Positions 52,981 through 62,777 of a DNA stretch of 64,000 nucleotides are shown piece by piece. How positions within the stretch are numbered: position 1 is the stretch's first letter; the number at the start of each line of letters is the position of its first letter. The stretch is from Gemmatimonas sp. (GTDB taxonomy: Bacteria; Gemmatimonadota; Gemmatimonadetes; Gemmatimonadales; Gemmatimonadaceae): assembly GCF_021298855.1 (NCBI RefSeq), contig NZ_JAJTHI010000031.1, forward strand, positions 1 through 64,000, written 5' to 3'. Position numbers and translations under genes: made by a program. A model generated the notes under the pieces. The model saw only the letters and a list, made by a program, of their open reading frames with translations, had not been told where the DNA came from and searched no databases.

Positions 52981-54081
52981 GTGGCACGGAACGTCCGCGG
53001 CGAAGGGCGTCTCGACACCGGCCTGGTGCTGGTGTGCGCGACGTTGGCGATACTGGCGTGGCTCTCTCCGCGACGGTCGCGTGAGGAGATCGCGAGCGCC
53101 CTGCGCGGCACGGTACTCGCGCCGCTCGTGCGGCTCGAGGCGCGCGCTGCCGGGGTGCGCGCGGCGGTCGTGGCGCGCAATGATCTGCTCACCACGCGGG
53201 GACGTGCGGTCGCCGACACGCTGAGTCTGCGCGCGATCAGTGACGAGAACGCCACGTTGCGCAAACTGCTGGGACTCTCCGCGCGATTGCAGGAGGGATT
53301 CGTGCCCGCGGAGGTGCTGCCATCCCATGGCGGGGACGAGTTCACGATCAGCCTGACCGCCGGCAGCCAGGTCGGTGTGCAGCCCTTCCTGCCCGTTGTC
53401 ACCGCCGATGGACTGGTCGGCATGGTCGAAACGGTTGACCGGACCACCAGCACGGTCATCATGTGGGCGCATCCGGACTTCCGCGTTAGCGCCATGAGCA
53501 TCGATCAGGATGCGTTCGGCATCGTGCAACCGTATCTGGCCACGGGCGCCGAGCGCTGGTTGCTGGAAATGCGCGGGGTGCCGTTTCGCGCCAAGCTCGA
53601 TTCCGGCACGCTCATCGTGAGTTCGGGGCTCGGGTCCACCTATCCGCGCGGCATTCCAGTAGGGACCGTCATTGGCGAACTCAACACGCCCGAGAAATGG
53701 GCGCGCACCTACTTGGTGAAGCCCGCCGTGTTGCCGGAGAACCTCGGACCCGTCCTCGTGCTCATGCCGGGACGGGCCCAGCGTGGAGTAAACGGGGTTT
53801 GGACGAGTGGTGCCGCGGCCGACAGTGCGGCCCGGGCGGCGGCAGCGGCTGGGGATTCGGTCGGCCGGTCGGTCGCCCTGGATGAGCTGGCCGCGCGGCG
53901 TGCCGCCCTCGATTCGCTGCGGAGCGATAGCCTGGCTCCTGGGGACACCATCGGCAACGGCATGCGTCGGCGCCCGCTCCTTCGCCCCGACAGCAGTCGC
54001 CGTGACAGCGTGCGCCGTGACAGCGTGCGCCGTGACAGCGTGCGCCGTGACAGCGTCCCGCGTCCGGCAGGACGTCGCTGA
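52981..54081 (+). CDS. mreC: rod shape-determining protein MreC with a C-terminal RRDSV repeat
   Basis: MreC is a single-pass inner-membrane protein whose periplasmic part binds MreD and PBP2. It has 366 residues from GTG 52981, the best placed start; no Shine-Dalgarno is visible and other starts are possible. One membrane helix lies near residues 15-33 (TGLVLVCATLAILAWLS), then a coiled coil and two beta domains (GGDEFTISLTAGSQVGVQPFLPVVTADGLVG in parts; SSGLGSTYPRGIPVGTVIG). The alanine-rich end carries four tandem RRDSV copies (about residues 340-359) from a 15-base DNA repeat. MreC normally ends near residue 280-300, so the last ~75 residues are an extension. Confidence 0.9.
   Translation: MARNVRGEGRLDTGLVLVCATLAILAWLSPRRSREEIASALRGTVLAPLVRLEARAAGVRAAVVARNDLLTTRGRAVADTLSLRAISDENATLRKLLGLSARLQEGFVPAEVLPSHGGDEFTISLTAGSQVGVQPFLPVVTADGLVGMVETVDRTTSTVIMWAHPDFRVSAMSIDQDAFGIVQPYLATGAERWLLEMRGVPFRAKLDSGTLIVSSGLGSTYPRGIPVGTVIGELNTPEKWARTYLVKPAVLPENLGPVLVLMPGRAQRGVNGVWTSGAAADSAARAAAAAGDSVGRSVALDELAARRAALDSLRSDSLAPGDTIGNGMRRRPLLRPDSSRRDSVRRDSVRRDSVRRDSVPRPAGRR
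54001..54060 (+). repeat. 15-base tandem repeat inside mreC
   Basis: Three identical copies of a 15-base unit (CGTGACAGCGTGCGC) at 54001-54045 and a fourth with changed last bases (54046-54060). In frame it encodes RRDSV units. The unit length keeps the frame whatever the copy number, so strains may differ in tail length. Confidence 0.9.
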
Positions 54082-54590
54082 TGCGCGGTCCACAGCCGAC
54101 CCCCGGTCTGGGCAGTGCGCTGCGCGCCTGGTTGGGCTTTGCGCTGCTGATCACCGCGCAGTTCGGGGTGCGCCCGCTCCTGGGCGATGGGCCCAGTGTC
54201 GACTTCGCGGTCATCGCGGTGCTCTTCTCCGCGGTCCGCTTGCGGCCAGGGCTGGCCGCCGTCGCCGGATTCGCCACGGGGGTGGTGCTCGATGCCCTGG
54301 CGCCGGGCAACTTCGGCGCCAGTGCCCTCGTGCTATCACTGGTGGCCTACGGGGCGTCGTGGCTGAAGGCGGTTTTCTTTGCCGACCATGTGGCGCTCAC
54401 GGGACTCTTTGTCTTCGGTGCCAAGTGGCTGTTCGACGTAGCCATGACAGTGCTCACCGGCGTCGGTGCGGGCGCGTCGCTGGTGGTGACCTTGCTGCTG
54501 TGGGCGCCATTGTCCGCCGCCGCCACCGCGGTGGCGGCGGTCGTGCTGCTCGTGCTCTTTCGTCCGTTGTATCGACCGCAGGCGTTGTAA
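54081..54590 (+). CDS. mreD: rod shape-determining protein MreD
   Basis: Integral membrane partner of MreC. The 169-residue protein is almost wholly hydrophobic with about five membrane segments (for example LGFALLITAQFG, AVIAVLFSAVRLRPGLAAVAG and TAVAAVVLLVLF) and has the family-typical segment GLAAVAGFATGVVLDALAPGNFGASAL (in part). MreD is poorly conserved, so position between mreC and mrdA is important support. The ATG overlaps the mreC stop by one base. Confidence 0.9.
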   Translation: MRGPQPTPGLGSALRAWLGFALLITAQFGVRPLLGDGPSVDFAVIAVLFSAVRLRPGLAAVAGFATGVVLDALAPGNFGASALVLSLVAYGASWLKAVFFADHVALTGLFVFGAKWLFDVAMTVLTGVGAGASLVVTLLLWAPLSAAATAVAAVVLLVLFRPLYRPQAL

Positions 54591-54656
54591 CAGTCTCCGT
54601 AGACGTCATTCCCCACTCCGCCGCGCGGTGCGCCCCCCGACGGTTCGTCATCTCTG

Positions 54657-56417
54657 ATGAGCTACCATCCGAACGCCATCCTCAGGCGCGCCCGTGTGGC
54701 GCGCGTGCTGCTCGTTGCCGCGTTCACGACGCTGGGAGGCGCGTTCTTTCGCGCCCAAGTGTTGCACAACGAGGAGTTCGTCCTCCGCGCGGAGAGCAAT
54801 CGGCTGCGTGAGGTCCCGTTGCCCGGTGCGCGTGGCATCATCTACGACCGGCACGGCCAGATCATTGCCGAGAACCTGCCGGGCTATTCGGTGTCCATTC
54901 TCAGCCCAACCGTGGATTCGCTGCGCTCGGCGCTGCGATCGCTGTCCCGGGTCATCGAGATCGACTCGGCACAGCAGGCACTTGCCGTGCGGCGCTTTCG
55001 GGCGGCGCCCACGCGGCCGGCGGTGATCTTCAACGACGCAAGTTTTCAGGTCGTGTCGGTGCTCGAGGAGCGACGCGCCGAGTTCCCCGGCCTCATCATC
55101 CAGAGCGCCCCCAAGCGGTATTATCCCGATGCGCAGGCCGTCGCCGCGCTGGTCGGATACACCGGGGAAATCTCGGAAGAGCAGCTCGCGATGCCGCGCT
55201 ACGAGGGCTACAAGGCGGGGCAGCAGGTCGGCAAGGGCGGACTCGAACAGCAGTACGAGCCGCAACTGCGCGCCCGCGAGGGCAGCCGCTTCGTCGAAGT
55301 CGACGCCAGGAATCGGGTGGTGCGCGACAACGGCGTGCGCGCCGAGGTACCCCCGGAAGCGCCGCCGCCGCTGCGCACCAACATCGATCTCGACCTGCAA
55401 CGGTATGCGCACGAGTACTTCGGTGACTCACTGCGCGGCGCGGTCGTGGCCCTCGAGCCCGAAACCGGTGGCGTGCTCGCCATCTACAGTGCCCCCAGTT
55501 ACGACATCAACCGCTTCATTGGCGGCGTATCCTCGTCGTACTACCGCGAGTTGCAGGAGCACAAGTACAAGCCACTGTTCAACCGGGCACTCTCCGGGCG
55601 CTATCCGCCCGCGTCCACCTGGAAACTGGCCACCGCGGTCCTGGGCATGGAGCTGGGGCTGGTCACCATGGATACGCACCAGGAGCAGCCATGCACCGGT
55701 GGCTACTACTATGGCCGCGTGTTCAAGTGTTGGGACAAGCGCGGGCACGGCGACATCTCGCTGGCGCAGGCCATCGCCAAGTCCTGCGATGTCTACTTCT
55801 ACCAGCTTGGCCTCAAGATCGGCCTGACGCGGCTGCTGGCAGGCGGTGTCCGGCTGGGGTTCGGTGACTCGACCGGTATCGACATGCCCGGCGAGAAGAC
55901 GCCGATCTGGCCTGCCAGCACGGCGTACTTCGATCGTCGATATGGCCCTCGCGGCTGGAACCGGTCGGTCGTACTGAGCCTCTCCATCGGCCAGGCCAAC
56001 AACTCCCAAACGCCGCTCAACATGGCGCGCTTCTACACCGCGCTCGCCACCGACGGCTACGCGGCAACGCCGCAGGTCGTGGCGCGGACGCCGGAGCGCA
56101 AGAAACTGTTCGACCTCTCACCGGAGCAGCTCAAGAGCGTGCAGCTGGCTCTTGCCGATGTGGTGAGCCGGGGCACCGCCGCCGGTGCGCAAATCCAGGG
56201 ACTCACGATCGCCGGCAAGACCGGCACCGCGCAGGTGCCGCCCGAAGAGGATTATGCCTGGTTCGTGGGCTATGCGCCGGCCGACAAACCGAAGATCGTG
56301 CTGGCCATCATCATCGAAGAAGGGCTGCATGGCTCGACGGCCGCAAAAGTCGCCACAAAGCTGATGGAGCGCTATCTCAAGACCAAGCTCACCATGAACG
56401 CCGTTCCCACCGACTGA
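54657..56417 (+). CDS. mrdA: penicillin-binding protein 2 (peptidoglycan transpeptidase)
   Basis: Class B PBP that cross-links lateral-wall peptidoglycan with RodA. The 586-residue protein has an N-terminal membrane helix (VARVLLVAAFTTLGGAFFRAQVL in parts), a pedestal domain containing PGARGIIYDRHGQIIAENLPGY (in part), and the transpeptidase domain with active-site serine in PPASTWK (family norm is PPGSTFK), KSCDVYFYQ (the second motif, with D in place of N as in other PBP2s) and AGKTGTAQV. It starts at ATG 54657 after a ~65-base gap. It precedes rodA, its functional partner. Confidence 0.94.
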   Translation: MSYHPNAILRRARVARVLLVAAFTTLGGAFFRAQVLHNEEFVLRAESNRLREVPLPGARGIIYDRHGQIIAENLPGYSVSILSPTVDSLRSALRSLSRVIEIDSAQQALAVRRFRAAPTRPAVIFNDASFQVVSVLEERRAEFPGLIIQSAPKRYYPDAQAVAALVGYTGEISEEQLAMPRYEGYKAGQQVGKGGLEQQYEPQLRAREGSRFVEVDARNRVVRDNGVRAEVPPEAPPPLRTNIDLDLQRYAHEYFGDSLRGAVVALEPETGGVLAIYSAPSYDINRFIGGVSSSYYRELQEHKYKPLFNRALSGRYPPASTWKLATAVLGMELGLVTMDTHQEQPCTGGYYYGRVFKCWDKRGHGDISLAQAIAKSCDVYFYQLGLKIGLTRLLAGGVRLGFGDSTGIDMPGEKTPIWPASTAYFDRRYGPRGWNRSVVLSLSIGQANNSQTPLNMARFYTALATDGYAATPQVVARTPERKKLFDLSPEQLKSVQLALADVVSRGTAAGAQIQGLTIAGKTGTAQVPPEEDYAWFVGYAPADKPKIVLAIIIEEGLHGSTAAKVATKLMERYLKTKLTMNAVPTD

Positions 56418-56421
56418 GGCC

Positions 56422-57687
56422 ATGGCTGCTCCAGGCATCCTGCGACGCCAGCGCATCGACGTCCCCCTGCTCATTACCGCGCTCCTGCTCACCGTGTTCG
56501 GCCTCGCCATGGTCTTCTCGGCCGGGCAGACGGATATGCCGGACAAGGGACTCGAAACGTTGTGGCAGCGGCAGTTGGCGTTCTTCGGCGTCGCTGTGGC
56601 CGCCACGTGGGTGATCACGCGCGGCTCGGTGCGGCTCATCGAGTGGAGTGCGTGGCCGCTGTATGTGATGGCCTGCGTCTTGCTCCTGCTGTTGCAGTTC
56701 CTCGGCAGCGGAGCCGGCACCGCGGCCAGTACCAAACAGTGGCTCACCATCGGGGGCGTGCGGCTCGGGCAACCGGCGGAGCTGGCCAAGTTGGCGACGA
56801 CCTTCATGCTGGCGCGCGTGCTGGCCTCGCAGCGGGACACGGTCACATCCATGCGTGAGCTGTGGAAGCCGCTGCTGGTGGTGGCGGTTCCGTGGGTACT
56901 CGTGCTGGCTTCCAAGGATCTGGGGACGGCGCTCACGTTCATTGGCATCTGCTTCGCCATGCTGTTCTGGGCCGGTGTACCGTGGCCGGTCCTGCTCATG
57001 TTGGCCAGCCCGGGTATCAGCCTCATCCTGGCCTTCAGCACGGGGGTGTGGGGCGCGTGGTTCCTCATTCTCGTGGCGCTGGTGCTGTGGTATCGCCCGT
57101 ACCTCCTCGAGGGGGTGGTATTGGTGGTGGCGAACGTGGTCATGGGTGTGGTGGCCCCCCTGCTTTGGGACAAGCTCAAGCCGTATCAGCAGCAGCGATT
57201 CCTGGTGTTCCTCGATCCGTCGGTCGATGCGCAGGGCTCGGGGTACAACGTCATCCAGAGCCAGGTGGCCATCGGATCCGGGGGACTGTTCGGCAAGGGG
57301 TTCACGTTGGGGAGCCAGAAGCGCCTCAACTTTCTCCCGGAGCAGCAGACCGACTTCATCTTCTCGGTGGTCGGCGAGGAGTTGGGGTTCGTGGGCGTTG
57401 TGGTCGCCCTGGCGCTTTTTCTGGCGCTCTTCCTCCGGAGCACCCGCATCGCCGTCCGCGCCGCCGATGCGTTCCCCAGCCTGGTGGCGTTCGGGCTCAT
57501 GTCGGCCTGGTTCGTGCACGTCCTGGTCAACGTCGGCATGACGCTCAACCTCATGCCGGTCACGGGCATCCCATTGCCCTTCTTCAGTTACGGCGGCTCC
57601 TTCCTGTTGGTCAGCTGGCTGGCCGTGGCCGTGTTGCTGCGGATTTCGGCCGAGGGACGGGGCCAGGCGGACGCGCTGGGGCTGTAA
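56422..57687 (+). CDS. rodA: peptidoglycan polymerase RodA (SEDS family)
   Basis: Membrane glycan-strand polymerase of the elongasome. It has 421 residues with about ten membrane segments. Family hallmarks are present: LLLTVFGLAMVFSAGQ near the start, ASKDLGTALTFIGI, QGSGYNVIQSQVAIGSGGLFGKGF (in part), TDFIFSVVGEELGFVG and NLMPVTGIPLPFFSYGGSF (in part), ending with a basic tail. It follows mrdA by 4 bases, completing the Mre-PBP2-RodA set. Confidence 0.95.
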   Translation: MAAPGILRRQRIDVPLLITALLLTVFGLAMVFSAGQTDMPDKGLETLWQRQLAFFGVAVAATWVITRGSVRLIEWSAWPLYVMACVLLLLLQFLGSGAGTAASTKQWLTIGGVRLGQPAELAKLATTFMLARVLASQRDTVTSMRELWKPLLVVAVPWVLVLASKDLGTALTFIGICFAMLFWAGVPWPVLLMLASPGISLILAFSTGVWGAWFLILVALVLWYRPYLLEGVVLVVANVVMGVVAPLLWDKLKPYQQQRFLVFLDPSVDAQGSGYNVIQSQVAIGSGGLFGKGFTLGSQKRLNFLPEQQTDFIFSVVGEELGFVGVVVALALFLALFLRSTRIAVRAADAFPSLVAFGLMSAWFVHVLVNVGMTLNLMPVTGIPLPFFSYGGSFLLVSWLAVAVLLRISAEGRGQADALGL

Positions 57688-57767
57688 GGGCGCCCGGGCA
57701 GAAAGACGGACCCGCGCGTGCGCAAGGTCTAGCCTTCGGGGGGAGATCTTCCGATCTTATCCGGTCT

Positions 57768-58637
57768 ATGGCCTGGTTCCGGAAGGAAAAAAAGCCCCGT
57801 CAGCCGAGTCGCGAGCGCCTCGAGATCCCGCGGGATACGTGGGAGAAGTGCGAGGCCTGCGGACACACGGATATCCGTGACAAGTTCCTGCGCAACCTGA
57901 ACGTGTGTCCGGCGTGCGATTTTCACCGCCGCATGCGCGCGTGGGACTACGCGGGCGCGCTGATCGACGACGGGACGCTCAACGAAGCGGGCGGAGAGCT
58001 CCGGTCGGTGGATCCCCTCGGCTTCCCCGATTATCCGACCCGTCTGAAGCGCGCGCTCGCCAATGCCGGGGACACCGACGCGATCCTCACCGTCACGGGC
58101 CTGCTGGAGGGGATGCCGGTGGGCATCGGCATCATGGACTTCGCCTTCATGGGCGGCTCCATGGGGTCGGTTGTAGGTGAGAAGATCGCCCGCCTTGGCC
58201 AGCGTTCGCTCGAGAAGAAGCATCCGCTCGTCATCGTCTCGCAGTCCGGTGGCGCGCGAATGCAGGAAGGCATCCTGTCGCTGATGCAAATGGCAAAGGC
58301 ATCTGCCGTGCTCTCCCAGCTGGCGGAGCGCCGCATCCCGTACATATCGGTGCTGACGAACCCGACCACGGGTGGCGTGAGCGCCAGCTATGCCATGCTC
58401 GGCGATGCCATCCTCGCCGAACCGGGGGCCGTCATCGGCTTTGCCGGCCCGCGTGTCATCAAGCAGACACTCGGACAGGACTTGCCGGAGGGCTTTCAGA
58501 CCGCGGAGTTCCTTCTTGAAAAGGGCATGGTCGATCGTGTCGTGCATCGCAAGGAGATGCGCGGGACGCTCGCGCGCCTTCTGCGTCACATGACCGGGCG
58601 TCCGGCGGCTGCCGGACACGACCAGCAGGAAAGCTGA
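57768..58637 (+). CDS. accD: acetyl-CoA carboxylase carboxyltransferase, beta subunit
   Basis: Beta subunit of the enzyme making malonyl-CoA for fatty acids. It has 289 residues from ATG 57768. The N-terminal zinc finger has two CxxC pairs (CEAC and CPAC, 15 residues apart); the crotonase-type core shows GLLEGMPVGIGIMDFAFMGGSMGSVVGEKI (in parts), VIVSQSGGARMQEGILSLMQMAK (in part) and FAGPRVIKQTLGQDLPEGFQ. The partner accA is not in this window. It is followed by folC 38 bases later, as in many bacteria. A TAGCCT box (57730) may be a -10, but no -35 is seen. Confidence 0.95.
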   Translation: MAWFRKEKKPRQPSRERLEIPRDTWEKCEACGHTDIRDKFLRNLNVCPACDFHRRMRAWDYAGALIDDGTLNEAGGELRSVDPLGFPDYPTRLKRALANAGDTDAILTVTGLLEGMPVGIGIMDFAFMGGSMGSVVGEKIARLGQRSLEKKHPLVIVSQSGGARMQEGILSLMQMAKASAVLSQLAERRIPYISVLTNPTTGGVSASYAMLGDAILAEPGAVIGFAGPRVIKQTLGQDLPEGFQTAEFLLEKGMVDRVVHRKEMRGTLARLLRHMTGRPAAAGHDQQES

Positions 58638-58675
58638 GCACGAGCGGACCGCTGGACCCTCGGGCCCCACGACCG

Positions 58676-59980
58676 GTGACGGCACTCGCGCCGGACGCCC
58701 TGGACGCCGCATACCACGAGGCGCTGGGCCGGCTGTTCGCGCGCACGGGAGGGGCGTGGCGCCTGGGGTTGGAGCGCGTGACGGCCTTGCTGTCGGCCCT
58801 CGGCGACCCACATGTCGCCTATCCGGTCTTTCATGTGGCCGGCACGAATGGGAAGGGGAGTACCGTGGCCACGCTCGATGCCCTGCTGCGCGGGGCCGGG
58901 ATGCGCGTAGGACGGTACACCTCGCCGCACCTCGTGGACTTCTCCGAGCGAGTCGTCGTGAACGGTGTGCCCATGACACACGCCGCGATCACGGCGTGGC
59001 TGACCCGATGGGAGCCGCTATTGAGCGACCTCGGGGCGACCTTCTTCGAAGCCACCACCGCGATGGCCCTCAGCCATTTCGCGGAAGAGCGGGTCGAGGT
59101 GGCCGTCGTGGAGGTGGGATTGGGCGGGAGACTCGACGCCACGAATGTCGTGCAACCGCTTGCTGCCGGTGTCACGCAGATCGGCTTCGACCACATGGAG
59201 TATCTGGGCGATTCGCTGGAAGCCATTGCCGGCGAGAAGGCGGGCATCTACAAAGGGTCGGCGGTCGCGGTCGTTGGCGATACCTCGCCGGAGATCCGAT
59301 CGGTGTTGCAGAAGCACGCGGAAACCGCCGGAGCCGCCCCCGTTCTGGTGACGGGTCGCGATTGGCAGGTCGAGGACATCCGCGTGCATGCGCAGGGCAC
59401 CACCTTCACCCTCCACGCGGACGGGCAGTGCCGGCGCCTCACCACCCCCCTGGTGGGACAGTTCCAGGCGCACAATGCCGCCGCGGCGCTCGCCATGCTG
59501 CGAGGGGCTGGTGGCCGTTGGGCGGAGGTGGAGGCGCGAGCGGCCGATTGGCTGCCGGGGGTACGGCTCGCCGGTCGGTTTCATCAGGCTCCGCCGTGGC
59601 TCTTCGACGTGGCGCACAACGCCGATGGCGCGGCCACGGTCGTGGAGAATCTGCTGGCCGTGGGCATGCCGCATCCCTTGACGGCCGTGGTCTGTGTTCT
59701 CCGCGACAAGGACTGGCGCGGAATCATCCGGGCCGTCGCCCGTGCCGCCGAGCGGATCGTGGTCACGATTGCCCCCACGTCACCGCCGAACCGTGTGTGG
59801 GACCTCGTCGAGGTGGAGCAGTGGGCGCTCGCCGAAGAATTGCCGATAGAACGCATCGATGATTTCGGCCATGCGCTTGCTCATGCCCGCGCCGAGGCGG
59901 CCACGGTACTGGTGACGGGGTCATTCCACACGGTCGGAGACGCCATGGAACGGTTGCAGGTGCATCCATTGGCTCGGTAG
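58676..59980 (+). CDS. folC: folylpolyglutamate synthase / dihydrofolate synthase
   Basis: Mur-ligase-type enzyme that joins glutamate to dihydropteroate and later extends folates. The 434-residue protein has the P-loop HVAGTNGKGSTVATLDALL (in part), the YTSPHLVDFSERVVVNG segment (in part), EVGLGGRLDATNVV and GFDHMEYLGDSLEAIAGEKAGI (in part), and a C-terminal Rossmann-like domain (LFDVAHNADGAATVVENL). It starts at GTG 58676. The stop lies 9 bases before hisS, whose promoter may lie inside this gene's 3' end. Confidence 0.94.
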   Translation: MTALAPDALDAAYHEALGRLFARTGGAWRLGLERVTALLSALGDPHVAYPVFHVAGTNGKGSTVATLDALLRGAGMRVGRYTSPHLVDFSERVVVNGVPMTHAAITAWLTRWEPLLSDLGATFFEATTAMALSHFAEERVEVAVVEVGLGGRLDATNVVQPLAAGVTQIGFDHMEYLGDSLEAIAGEKAGIYKGSAVAVVGDTSPEIRSVLQKHAETAGAAPVLVTGRDWQVEDIRVHAQGTTFTLHADGQCRRLTTPLVGQFQAHNAAAALAMLRGAGGRWAEVEARAADWLPGVRLAGRFHQAPPWLFDVAHNADGAATVVENLLAVGMPHPLTAVVCVLRDKDWRGIIRAVARAAERIVVTIAPTSPPNRVWDLVEVEQWALAEELPIERIDDFGHALAHARAEAATVLVTGSFHTVGDAMERLQVHPLAR

Positions 59981-59983
59981 CTT
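59954..59983 (+). promoter_or_regulatory. possible hisS promoter giving a leaderless transcript
   Basis: -35 TTGCAG (59954-59959), 18-base spacer, -10 TAGCTT (59978-59983). The first base of the hisS ATG (59990) is 7 bases after the -10, where RNA polymerase normally starts. No ribosome-binding site is present, which fits a leaderless mRNA. The box lies within the end of folC. Confidence 0.35.
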
Positions 59984-59989
59984 ACCGGG

Positions 59990-61291
59990 ATGTCCCACAA
60001 GCCGCTGCCCGGATTCCGCGATTTCTATCCCGACCAGTTCGCCGAGCGAGCCCACATCTTCGATACCTGGCGCCGCGTCGTGCGGCGCTATGCGTTTCAG
60101 GAGTACGATGGCCCGCCCCTCGAACCGCTCGAACTGTATACGCAGAAGAGCGGGGAGGAGATCGTCACCCAGCTCTACAACTTCGTGGACAAGGGTGAGC
60201 GTGCCGTGGCGATGCGTCCGGAAATGACGCCGACCTTTGCCCGCATGGTCGGCGCGAAGGCGCAAACCCTGCGCAAGCCGGTGCGCTGGTTCTCGCTGCC
60301 GCAGCTGTTCCGCTACGAGCGCACGCAAAAGGGCCGATTGCGTGAGCACTACCAATTGAACGTGGATATCGTCGGCGAAGCGGACGTGCTTGCGGACGCC
60401 GAGCTCCTGTCGGTGGCGCTGGAGATCATGCGGGCGTTCGGCCTCACCGCCGCCGACGTGCGCGCGCGGGTGAGCGACCGACGCCTGCTCAACGGCTTGC
60501 TGACGCATCTGGCGATCGCCGAGACGGCGTGGCCGGCGGTGTACGCCGTACTGGACAAACTCGAGCGGCAGCCGCGTGAGCTTTCCGGCGAAACGCTGGC
60601 CGAGGCGGGGCTCGATCATGAGGCGGCCACGGCGGTGCTCGGGTTTGGCGCCCTCGATTTCGCCACGGTGCAGACGCGCTACGGCGATGCACCTGCCGTA
60701 CAGCCCCATGTGGCGCGTTTTGCCGAGTACCTCGCCCATTGTGACGCCCTTGGCGTGGCCGACTGGATCCGGTTCGATCTCACGATCGTGCGCGGGCTGG
60801 CGTATTACACCGGTATCGTGTTCGAGCTGTTCGATCAGGTGGGCGAATTCCGCGCGATTTGCGGCGGGGGGCGGTACGACACCCTGCTCAAGTCGCTGGG
60901 TGGCGCGGACCTGCCGGCGCTGGGTTTCGGCATGGGCGACGTGGTGATCGGTGAATTGCTGCGCGCCCGGGGGCTCATGCCCCCCCTGCCATCGACGGTG
61001 GCGGTATGGGTGGCGCAGTCACCGGACACACCGGATGCGCCGCACGCCGCGCTGCGTACGGCCACGGCGTTGCGCACCGCCGGATGCACGACCGAGTTCG
61101 CCTTGCGGGCGCAGCGACTGGACAAGCAGCTGGAGTCCGGGCGCAAGGCCGGCGCCGGGACCTTCGTCATCGTGGACCCCGGCGCGCCAGACGCCCCCTG
61201 GCGCGTCCGGCGAGCCGGCAGCGCGGACGTGACCTTTTCTTCGCTCGAGGCGCTGTGCGCCTGGGCATCCTCGAACGGAACCGTACGATGA
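59990..61291 (+). CDS. hisS: histidine-tRNA ligase
   Basis: Class II synthetase charging tRNA-His. It has 433 residues. Motif 1 is in [17 protein letters not shown], motif 2 includes [12 protein letters not shown] and [23 protein letters not shown] (in part), the histidine motif is [12 protein letters not shown], and motif 3 region is GGGRYDTLL with GFGMGDVV. The C-terminal ~100 residues form the anticodon-binding domain. The DFYPDQ start type is one of several family variants. The stop overlaps the proS start (ATGA). Confidence 0.95.
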   Translation: MSHKPLPGFRDFYPDQFAERAHIFDTWRRVVRRYAFQEYDGPPLEPLELYTQKSGEEIVTQLYNFVDKGERAVAMRPEMTPTFARMVGAKAQTLRKPVRWFSLPQLFRYERTQKGRLREHYQLNVDIVGEADVLADAELLSVALEIMRAFGLTAADVRARVSDRRLLNGLLTHLAIAETAWPAVYAVLDKLERQPRELSGETLAEAGLDHEAATAVLGFGALDFATVQTRYGDAPAVQPHVARFAEYLAHCDALGVADWIRFDLTIVRGLAYYTGIVFELFDQVGEFRAICGGGRYDTLLKSLGGADLPALGFGMGDVVIGELLRARGLMPPLPSTVAVWVAQSPDTPDAPHAALRTATALRTAGCTTEFALRAQRLDKQLESGRKAGAGTFVIVDPGAPDAPWRVRRAGSADVTFSSLEALCAWASSNGTVR

Positions 61292-62757
61292 GTGACGACA
61301 AGAAGCTGACCACCCGTGCCGAGAACTTCAGCGACTGGTACAACGAACTTGTGCTGCGGGCCGAGCTCGCTGACTACTCGCCCGTTCGCGGCTGCATGGT
61401 CATCCGGCCGCACGGCTATGGCGTCTGGGAGCGCATGCAGCGGGCGCTCGACGACATGTTCAAGGCCACAGGGCACGTGAACGCATACTTTCCACTGTTC
61501 ATTCCCGAGAGCTTCCTGTCGAAGGAGGCGCAGCACGTGGAAGGGTTCGCGCCCGAGTGCGCGGTGGTGACCCATGGCGGCGGCAAGCAGCTCGAGGAGC
61601 GCCTCGTGGTGCGCCCCACATCGGAGACGATCATCTACTCGATGTTTGCCAAGTGGGTGCAGAGTTATCGCGATTTGCCGTTGCTGTACAACCAGTGGGC
61701 GAACGTCGTGCGGTGGGAGATGCGCACGCGGCTGTTCCTGCGCACGATGGAGTTTCTCTGGCAGGAAGGGCACACCGCGCACGCCACGCACGATGAGGCG
61801 GAAGCGGAGACACGCCGAATGCTGGGCGTCTACCGGGATTTCATGGAAGGCTGGATGGCCATGCCGGTCATCACGGGGCAGAAGACGGAGAGCGAGAAGT
61901 TCGCCGGCGCGCTGCGCACCTACGCCTGCGAAGCCATGATGCAGGACAACAAGGCGCTGCAGGCGGGCACTTCGCACAATCTGGGGCAGAACTTCGCCAA
62001 GGCGTTCGATCTCACGTTCCAGAACGAGCAGGGGCAGCAGGACTACGCATGGAACACCAGTTGGGGGGTGTCCACGCGCATGATCGGTGGGTTGGTCATG
62101 ACCCACGGAGACGACAGCGGCCTGCGCCTGCCTCCCCGCCTGACGCCCATCCAGATGGTGATCGTCCCCATCTGGAAGACCGACGAGGAGCGCGCGGCGA
62201 CGATCGAGGTGGCGAAGCGGATTGCCGAAGAGTTGGGCAGCTACAAGCGCCCCGACCACGAGCGCATCCGGGTGCATGTGGACGACCGCATCGGCATCAA
62301 GCCGGGGGCCAAGTATTACCACTGGGAGCTGCGTGGCATCCCGCTGCGTTTGGAAATCGGCCCCCGTGACCTGGCCGCCAATTCGGGGATGCTGGCGCGT
62401 CGCGATACCCGCGAGAAGCGCAGCATCAGCCTCGACGCGCTGCGCACCGAGCTGCCGGCCATACTCGACACCATCCAGGCGGACATGCTGGCCGCGGCGC
62501 GGGCGCGCCTCGAGGCCAACACGATTCGTGAGCGCATCAGCTACGATCGGTTCAAGGAAGTCATGGATGGTCCGGGCGCCTTCGTCTACGCCGGGTGGAA
62601 TGGCGACCCTGCCGTCGAGGCCAGGGTGAAGGAGGAGACCAAGGCGACGATTCGCGTCATCCCCGATGCGGAGTTCCGGTCTTCCGAGGCTCCGACCACG
62701 TGCATGGTGACCGGTGAACCGGCCAAGTACGAGGTCGTGTGGGCGCGGTCGTACTGA
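61288..62757 (+). CDS. proS: proline-tRNA ligase, archaeal/eukaryotic-like (ProS type 3)
   Basis: Class II synthetase charging tRNA-Pro. The 489 residues and order match the shorter archaeal-type enzyme rather than the ~570-residue bacterial form: there is no YbaK-like editing insertion. Visible: [29 protein letters not shown] (in parts), [21 protein letters not shown] (in part), [30 protein letters not shown] (in parts), [15 protein letters not shown] and [13 protein letters not shown]. The C-terminal zinc-like region ends with a tyrosine (VVWARSY), as in this type. The start overlaps hisS. Confidence 0.95.
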   Translation: MSDDKKLTTRAENFSDWYNELVLRAELADYSPVRGCMVIRPHGYGVWERMQRALDDMFKATGHVNAYFPLFIPESFLSKEAQHVEGFAPECAVVTHGGGKQLEERLVVRPTSETIIYSMFAKWVQSYRDLPLLYNQWANVVRWEMRTRLFLRTMEFLWQEGHTAHATHDEAEAETRRMLGVYRDFMEGWMAMPVITGQKTESEKFAGALRTYACEAMMQDNKALQAGTSHNLGQNFAKAFDLTFQNEQGQQDYAWNTSWGVSTRMIGGLVMTHGDDSGLRLPPRLTPIQMVIVPIWKTDEERAATIEVAKRIAEELGSYKRPDHERIRVHVDDRIGIKPGAKYYHWELRGIPLRLEIGPRDLAANSGMLARRDTREKRSISLDALRTELPAILDTIQADMLAAARARLEANTIRERISYDRFKEVMDGPGAFVYAGWNGDPAVEARVKEETKATIRVIPDAEFRSSEAPTTCMVTGEPAKYEVVWARSY

Positions 62758-62777
62758 CGTCGAGCGAGGCGCCACGC

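Noticed and set aside
54001-54060. CRISPR-like or regulatory repeat
   Set aside because: It is an uninterrupted 15-base in-frame coding repeat within mreC.
54657-56417. Missing SxN motif in PBP2
   Set aside because: The SCD sequence fits PBP2-type enzymes, which commonly have aspartate at the third position.
56862-57767. N-terminal extension of AccD of about 300 residues
   Set aside because: The frame is open but overlaps rodA completely and the translation is a shadow of it; the zinc-finger start at 57768 matches the family.
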